Under the pieces are notes generated by a model that was given only the letters and a program-made list of their open reading frames with translations, made no database searches and was not told the origin of the DNA. DNA of 33,175 bases, from contig JAIEPH010000004.1 in assembly GCA_019749805.1 (NCBI GenBank), forward strand, positions 1 to 33,175. Reading direction: 5' to 3'. Position numbers and translations under genes: made by a program. The first letter of the stretch is position 1, and each line of letters begins with the position of its first letter. This stretch comes from Mycobacteriaceae bacterium (GTDB taxonomy: Bacteria > Actinomycetota > Actinomycetes > Mycobacteriales > Mycobacteriaceae). Shown here one piece after another: positions 26,865 to 33,175 of the stretch.

Positions 26865-26870
26865 TAGCGT
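26865..26870 (+). promoter_or_regulatory. -10 element of a leaderless tmsA-type message
   Basis: TAGCGT at 26865-26870 ends 6 nt before the GTG at 26877, so the start of transcription would coincide with the GTG. No ribosome-binding sequence is seen. Confidence 0.4.
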
Positions 26871-26876
26871 ATATCT

Positions 26877-28268
26877 GTGTCAGTGGTGGATACCGACGCA
26901 CGTTCTGCTCACTCCGCAGGGGTAGAGCGGCTACTGGCCAGCTACCGGGCGATTCCCCCGAACGCGACAGTCCGACTGGCCAAACCCACGTCGAACCTCT
27001 TCCGGGCCCGGGCCAAGACGTCGACCAAGGGTCTGGACGTCTCGGGCCTCGGCGGGGTCATCGCGGTCGATCCCGAGAACCGGACCGCGGACGTCGCGGG
27101 CATGTGCACGTACGAGGACCTGGTCGCGGCAACGCTGCCCTACGGGCTGGCGCCGCTGGTGGTGCCGCAGCTCAAGACGATCACGCTCGGCGGGGCAGTC
27201 ACCGGCCTCGGCATCGAGTCGACGTCGTTCCGCAACGGCCTGCCACATGAATCGGTGCTGGAGATGGACATCCTCACCGGCACTGGCGACGTAGTGACCG
27301 CCTCGGCCACCGAGAATTCTGATCTGTTTCGGACATTCCCCAATTCCTATGGCACGCTGGGATATTCGGTACGCATCAAGATCGAGCTGGAGCCGGTCAA
27401 GCCATTCGTCGAGCTGCGCCATCTGCGGTTCAATGCGTTGACAGACCTGTTTGCGGCCATGGACCGCATCGTCGAAACCGGAGGCCACCCCGACATTGCG
27501 GCCGGCAAACCCGTCGACTACCTCGACGGTGTCGTGTTCTCGGCCGACGAGAGCTACCTGGTACTCGGATTCCAGACCGGCACTCCGGGTCCCGTGAGCG
27601 ACTACACCGGCCAGCAGATCTACTACCGGTCCATCCAGCACCCCGAGGGCGAAAAGCACGACCGCCTGACGATCCACGACTACCTGTGGCGCTGGGACAC
27701 CGACTGGTTCTGGTGCTCAAGGGCATTCGGCGCCCAGGATCCGCTCATCCGCCGGTTCTGGCCGCGGCGCTACCGGCGCAGCAGCGTCTACTGGAAGCTG
27801 ATCGGCTACGACCAGCGTTTCAACATCGCCGACAGAATCGAAAAGCGCAACGGCCGACCACCATTGGAACGCGTCGTGCAGGACATCGAGGTCCCTTTGT
27901 CCCGCGCGGAGGAGTTCGTCGACTGGTTCCTGACCAACGTGCCGATCGAGCCGATCTGGTTGTGCCCGTTACGGCTCCGCGGCGACACCACCTGGCCGCT
28001 GTACCCGATCCGCGCCCAGAGCACATACGTCAACGTCGGGTTCTGGTCGTCGGTACCGGTGGGCCCTACCGAAGGACATACGAATAGATTGATCGAACGC
28101 AAGGTCAGCGAGCTAGATGGTCACAAATCGCTGTATTCCGATGCGTACTACAGCCCGGAAGAGTTCGACGAACTCTATGGTGGAGAAACTTACAAAACCG
28201 TCAAAAAGACCTACGACCCCGACTCGAGACTCCTCGACCTGTATGCGAAGGCGGTGCAACGACGATGA
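26877..28268 (+). CDS. tmsA: FAD-linked oxidoreductase for 10-methyl fatty acids (TmsA type, Rv3719)
   Basis: The 463-residue product has the FAD_binding_4 (VAO) fold: GLDVSGLGGVIAVDPENRTA (P-loop and FAD pocket), LVVPQLKTITLGGAVTGLGIES, and a C-terminal part similar to DHCR24-type reductases (YDQRFNIADRIEK, YVNVGFWSSVPVG). In actinobacteria this protein reduces the 10-methylene intermediate made by its methyltransferase partner to give 10-methylstearic (tuberculostearic) acid. The start GTG at 26877 lies next to a -10 element. The gene overlaps tmsB by 4 nt (ATGA). The reducing cofactor is not visible from the sequence. The M. smegmatis counterpart pair is linked to tuberculostearic acid synthesis and membrane organisation. 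Confidence 0.9.
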   Translation: MSVVDTDARSAHSAGVERLLASYRAIPPNATVRLAKPTSNLFRARAKTSTKGLDVSGLGGVIAVDPENRTADVAGMCTYEDLVAATLPYGLAPLVVPQLKTITLGGAVTGLGIESTSFRNGLPHESVLEMDILTGTGDVVTASATENSDLFRTFPNSYGTLGYSVRIKIELEPVKPFVELRHLRFNALTDLFAAMDRIVETGGHPDIAAGKPVDYLDGVVFSADESYLVLGFQTGTPGPVSDYTGQQIYYRSIQHPEGEKHDRLTIHDYLWRWDTDWFWCSRAFGAQDPLIRRFWPRRYRRSSVYWKLIGYDQRFNIADRIEKRNGRPPLERVVQDIEVPLSRAEEFVDWFLTNVPIEPIWLCPLRLRGDTTWPLYPIRAQSTYVNVGFWSSVPVGPTEGHTNRLIERKVSELDGHKSLYSDAYYSPEEFDELYGGETYKTVKKTYDPDSRLLDLYAKAVQRR

Positions 28269-29578
28269 CCACATTCAAAGAACACTCGACACAAGCGCCA
28301 GCCGGAAGACTCACGCTGGCAGAGATCCTGGAGATCTTCGCCTCGGGTCAGATCCCGCTGAAATTCACCGCTTACGACGGCAGTTCGGCCGGACCCGAGG
28401 ACGCCACGCTCGGCCTCGACCTGCTGACACCGCGCGGCACCACGTATCTCGCGACCGCTCCCGGTGAGCTGGGGCTCGCGCGCGCATACGTGGCGGGCGA
28501 TCTCAGACCGCTCGGCGTCCACCCGGCCGATCCCTACGACCTGCTCATGGCGCTGGCCGACAAGCTCGATTTCAGGCTTCCGCCGCCGCGGGTGCTTGCC
28601 AACATCGTGCGCACGATCGGCATCGAGCATCTGAAGCCGATCGCCCCGCCGCCGCAGGAAGCGCTGCCGCGCTGGCGTCGCGTCATGGAAGGTTTGCGGC
28701 ACAGCAAGACTCGCGACGCCGAGGCCATTCATCACCACTACGACGTCTCGAACAAGTTCTACGAGTGGGTGCTCGGTCCGTCGATGACCTACACCTGCGC
28801 CTGCTACCCGGATGCCGACGCCACTTTGGAAGAGGCACAGGAGAACAAGTACCGACTGGTCTTCGAGAAGCTGCGGCTGCAGCCCGGTGATCGACTGCTC
28901 GACGTGGGCTGCGGATGGGGCGGCATGGTTCGATACGCCGCGCGCCACGGCGTGAAGGCGATCGGCGTCACGCTCTCCAAGGAGCAGGCGGAGTGGGCAC
29001 AGAACGCGATCGACGAGCAGGGCCTGTCGGATCTCGCCGAGGTGCGCCACGGCGACTACCGCGATATCCGGGAATCCGGGTTTGACGCCGTCTCTTCGAT
29101 CGGGCTGACCGAGCACATCGGCGTGCAGAACTATCCGGCGTACTTCCGATTCCTCCAGTCGAAGATGCGCGTCGGCGCGCTGCTGCTCAACCACTGCATC
29201 ACCCGCCATGACAACCGAACCGGCGCCAACGCAGGCGGTTTCATCGACCGCTACGTCTTCCCCGACGGGGAACTCACGGGTTCGGGCCGCATCATCACCG
29301 AGGTGCAGGACGTCGGCCTCGAGGTGGTGCACGAAGAGAACCTGCGCCACCACTACGCGCTGACGCTGCGCGATTGGTGCCGCAACCTCGAAGAGCACTG
29401 GGACGAGGCCGTCGAAGAGGTCGGACTCCCCACTGCGAAGGTGTGGGGCCTGTACATGGCCGGCTCGCGGGTGGGCTTCGAGACGAATGTCATTCAGCTG
29501 CACCAGGTTCTGGCCGTCAAGCTGGACGCGCGCGGGAACGACGGCGGGCTGCCGTTGCGCCCGTGGTTTACCCCCTAG
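28265..29578 (+). CDS. tmsB: SAM-dependent methyltransferase of the CFA family (TmsB type, Rv3720)
   Basis: The 437-residue product is a cyclopropane-fatty-acid-synthase-like methyltransferase. The SAM motif is LLDVGCGWGGMVRYAA (211 on); other family blocks are IHHHYDVSNKFYEWVLGPSMTYTCACY (156-181), GVTLSKEQAEWA and SIGLTEHIGVQNY. Methylation of the oleoyl double bond by this class gives the 10-methylene product used by TmsA. The ATG at 28265 overlaps the previous stop by 4 nt. It is longer than E. coli Cfa (382) with an N-terminal ~100-residue lipid-binding part. Paralogues in mycobacteria (UfaA1, CmaA) could share parts of the function. It is convergent with dnaX, with 3 nt between the stops. 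Confidence 0.92.
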   Translation: MTTFKEHSTQAPAGRLTLAEILEIFASGQIPLKFTAYDGSSAGPEDATLGLDLLTPRGTTYLATAPGELGLARAYVAGDLRPLGVHPADPYDLLMALADKLDFRLPPPRVLANIVRTIGIEHLKPIAPPPQEALPRWRRVMEGLRHSKTRDAEAIHHHYDVSNKFYEWVLGPSMTYTCACYPDADATLEEAQENKYRLVFEKLRLQPGDRLLDVGCGWGGMVRYAARHGVKAIGVTLSKEQAEWAQNAIDEQGLSDLAEVRHGDYRDIRESGFDAVSSIGLTEHIGVQNYPAYFRFLQSKMRVGALLLNHCITRHDNRTGANAGGFIDRYVFPDGELTGSGRIITEVQDVGLEVVHEENLRHHYALTLRDWCRNLEEHWDEAVEEVGLPTAKVWGLYMAGSRVGFETNVIQLHQVLAVKLDARGNDGGLPLRPWFTP

Positions 29579-29581
29579 GGT

Positions 29582-31501
29582 CTAGCCTCCGTCGATGCGG
29601 CGGGCGCCCAGTTCGTTCTGGAGAAGCTCCAACGCCACCTCTTCCGGGTCGCGTCGCGGTGCGTCGGACGTGTCGTTGCCCGCCTCGGCGAGCATGCTCT
29701 CCTCGTCGTCGACGTCGATCGGTGGCGGCGGGCCGGGCGTGGCGGCAGGCTTCTTCTCCGGCTCGGCGGCGGGCGGCGGACCGGGCGGGCCTACCTCGCA
29801 CCGGATCTTCCAATCGACACCCAGTGCGTCCTTGAGCGCCTCGCGGATGACATCGGAGTTGCGCTGTTCAGTCAGCCGTTTGGCCAGCGGTGCGGACTCG
29901 TGGCTGAGCACCAGGGTGTCGCCCTCGACCGAGCGGACGATCGCGCCGGCCAGCATCACTTCGGTGGTGCGGCTGCGCTGACGGACCTTCTCGCGCACCG
30001 TCGTCCACATGCTGCGCACCGCAGCGGCGTTCGGTTCACCGGTGACGGCCACGGGTGGGGGCGCCGCTACCACGGGGTCGGCGGGCTGGCGCACCGGCGG
30101 AGGCGATGCCGGCTCCGGTTTAGGCGCGGAACCCGGCTCGGGCGGCATGGGCGGCGCGGGTGTCGGCTCCGGCATCGGCTTGGGCTCGACGACGACCGTC
30201 GGCTCGAGCGCCGGCTTCAGCTCCGGTGCGGGCTTGGGGTCGACGGGTATGGGCTCGCCGGGTGCTTCGGCGGCGGATTCCGGTGCGGCCTGGCTCTTGC
30301 GGCTGTACTTCGGCGCGCCCCCGGGCTGTTCCCCCGCCGGGATCGACATGTCCAGCCGGGTCTCGATGCGCTCGACACGCTGCAACAACGCCGACTCGGT
30401 ATCGCTGGCCGACGGCAACAGCAGCCGCGCGCACACGACCTCGAGCAGCAGCCTGGGCGCCGTCGCACCGCGCATTTCGCCCAGCCCGGCGTGCACCACC
30501 TCCGCGTAGCGGGTCAGCGTGGCGGTGCCGACCCGGGTCGCCTGGTCGCGCATCCGCTCCAGCACGTCCTCGGGCCCGTCCACCACGCCGCGGGCGACCG
30601 CGTCGGGAACCGCCTGCAGCACGATCAAATCGCGGAAACGTTCGAGCAGATCGGTGGCGAACCTCCGCGGGTCGTGGCCGGCGTCGATCACGCCCTCGAC
30701 CGCCCCGAACAACGCGGCGGCATCGCCGGCCGCGAGCGCATCGATCGCATCGTCGATCAGCGCCACATCGGTGGCACCCAGCAGCGCCAGGGCCCGTGGG
30801 TAACTGACCTGGTTACCGTCCGCACCCGCCAACAGCTGGTCGAGCACCGACAGCGTGTCGCGGGGCGATCCGCCGCCGGCACGGATGACGAGCGGGTACA
30901 CCGCGTCATCGACCGTCACCGTCTCCTGCGCGCAGATGCGCTCCAGCAGCGACCGCATGGTCCGCGGTGCCAACAACCGGAACGGGTAGTGATGCGTCCG
31001 CGAGCGAATGGTCGGCAGCACCTTCTCCGGCTCTGTCGTGGCGAACACGAAGATCAGATGTTCCGGCGGCTCCTCGACGATCTTCAACAGCGCGTTGAAT
31101 CCCGCCGTAGTGACCATGTGCGCTTCGTCGATGATGAAGATGCGGTACCTCGACTGCGCCGGAGCGTAGAACGCGCGATCGCGTAGCTCGCGGGTGTCGT
31201 CCACACCGCCGTGGCTGGCGGCGTCCAGTTCGGTGACGTCGACGCTGCCGCCCCCGTTGGGCGCGAGCGCCACGCAGGACGCGCAGACCCCACACGGTGT
31301 GGCCGTCGGCCCCTGCTCACAGTTCAACGACCGGGCCAGGATTCGCGCCGACGACGTCTTGCCGCACCCGCGCGGCCCGGAGAACAGATAGGCGTGGTTG
31401 ATGCGCCCCGCTGTCAGCGCCGTGGACAGCGGTTCGGTGACGTGCTCCTGGCCAACCACGTCGGCGAAGGTCGCGGGTCTGTACTTGCGGTAGAGCGCCA
31501 C
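29582..31501 (-). CDS. dnaX: DNA polymerase III subunit gamma/tau
   Basis: The clamp-loader subunit that opens and loads the sliding clamp. From GTG 31501 the product is 639 residues and begins MALYRKYRPATF like M. tuberculosis DnaZX. The Walker A GPRGCGKT (42-49), zinc site Cys61, Cys70, Cys73 and Cys76, DEAH (125-128) and the SRC-like region THHYPFRL are present. A Pro-rich linker of about 80 residues (EAPGEPIPVDPKPAPELKP onward) precedes the tau C-terminal domain (VRSMWTTVREKVRQRS). This linker seems longer than in M. tuberculosis (578 residues total). I see no slippery heptamer for a gamma form. The start lies downstream of a TAGCGT -10 (31510-31515). The longer frame to 31549 is not used. 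Confidence 0.95.
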   Translation of the reverse strand: MALYRKYRPATFADVVGQEHVTEPLSTALTAGRINHAYLFSGPRGCGKTSSARILARSLNCEQGPTATPCGVCASCVALAPNGGGSVDVTELDAASHGGVDDTRELRDRAFYAPAQSRYRIFIIDEAHMVTTAGFNALLKIVEEPPEHLIFVFATTEPEKVLPTIRSRTHHYPFRLLAPRTMRSLLERICAQETVTVDDAVYPLVIRAGGGSPRDTLSVLDQLLAGADGNQVSYPRALALLGATDVALIDDAIDALAAGDAAALFGAVEGVIDAGHDPRRFATDLLERFRDLIVLQAVPDAVARGVVDGPEDVLERMRDQATRVGTATLTRYAEVVHAGLGEMRGATAPRLLLEVVCARLLLPSASDTESALLQRVERIETRLDMSIPAGEQPGGAPKYSRKSQAAPESAAEAPGEPIPVDPKPAPELKPALEPTVVVEPKPMPEPTPAPPMPPEPGSAPKPEPASPPPVRQPADPVVAAPPPVAVTGEPNAAAVRSMWTTVREKVRQRSRTTEVMLAGAIVRSVEGDTLVLSHESAPLAKRLTEQRNSDVIREALKDALGVDWKIRCEVGPPGPPPAAEPEKKPAATPGPPPPIDVDDEESMLAEAGNDTSDAPRRDPEEVALELLQNELGARRIDGG

Positions 31502-31509
31502 GCTCGCAC

Positions 31510-31515
31510 ACGCTA
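31510..31515 (-). promoter_or_regulatory. -10 element of a near-leaderless dnaX message
   Basis: Read on the minus strand TAGCGT ends 8 nt before the GTG at 31501. It is the same hexamer as before tmsA. There is no obvious -35 and no ribosome site. Confidence 0.35.
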
Positions 31516-31608
31516 CCGAGGCCGGCTGACGCCGTGGCGCGGCGGACAACCAAACCCCTCACTTCTCGCGAGAAAAGCCGACGCCCGACGGGTCATCAAG
31601 GAGGCGAG

Positions 31609-33175
<1,567 letters not shown>

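Noticed and set aside
28211..31186. Long frames antisense to tmsB (minus strand) and dnaX (plus strand)
   Set aside because: Both cover conserved genes on the opposite strand and lack motifs or ribosome sites.
31563..31574. 12-bp palindrome TTCTCGCGAGAA between the aminotransferase gene and dnaX as a terminator
   Set aside because: It can form only a 4-bp stem with a 4-nt loop and has no U-tract; it could be a protein site or chance, so it is not listed as a feature.

Overview
The window is GC-rich chromosomal DNA from a mycobacterium, most likely a fast-growing Mycolicibacterium close to M. smegmatis (inference). The evidence is gene order. From about 6.4 kb to the right end it follows the M. 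tuberculosis block Rv3707c-Rv3722c: DUF4185 protein, asd, ask, leuA, DnaQ-type exonuclease, murT, gatD, DUF559 protein, recR, ybaB, amidase, SRPBCC protein, tmsA/tmsB-type pair, dnaX and the Rv3722c-type aspartate aminotransferase. A 4.5S SRP RNA and a tRNA-Ser(GGA) follow. I recall no counterpart in M. tuberculosis for the genes between ask and leuA.

Region 1 (1-6.4 kb) looks like a stress and cell-surface module. It holds a haem catalase, a Pro/Gly-rich one-TM protein, a small secreted protein, a flavoprotein fused to a Rieske domain, a small basic DUF7218-like protein translationally coupled to an M42 metallopeptidase, and a GAF-ANTAR RNA-binding regulator. A well-formed SigF-type promoter (GTTT-N15-GGGTAG) precedes the flavoprotein, and weaker GGGTA-like motifs precede other genes, so general-stress control is likely. 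Region 2 (6.4-9.9 kb) is the minus-strand operon ask-asd-DUF4185, with an internal ask start for the regulatory beta subunit.

Region 3 (9.9-18 kb) is the most notable accessory part. A divergent small membrane-anchored protein is followed by GlnR-like boxes, an Amt ammonium transporter, and a tight operon: GlnT-type glutamine synthetase, a glutamate synthase split into three genes (GATase, GXGXG, FMN domain; GlxB-GlxC-GlxD), a sarcosine-oxidase-like flavoprotein and an XRE-cupin regulator. The parts resemble the gamma-glutamylmethylamide/N-methylglutamate pathway, which suggests amine-nitrogen scavenging. glxD carries an in-frame GC-rich palindromic insertion of about 29 codons.

Region 4 (18-20.5 kb) is leuA behind an attenuation-type leader (a 13-codon ORF with three consecutive Leu codons, plus alternative hairpins), then a small SHOCT membrane protein. 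Region 5 (20.5-33 kb) is mycobacterial housekeeping: peptidoglycan amidation (MurT-GatD), recombination (RecR-YbaB), a peptidoglycan amidase, tuberculostearic acid synthesis (TmsA-TmsB type), the DNA polymerase III tau/gamma subunit, SRP RNA, aspartate aminotransferase and tRNA-Ser.

Recurring structural themes are long GC-rich hairpins without U-tracts after genes, convergent genes overlapping at their stop codons, several apparently leaderless starts, and two copies of a roughly 44-bp palindromic element about 23 kb apart.
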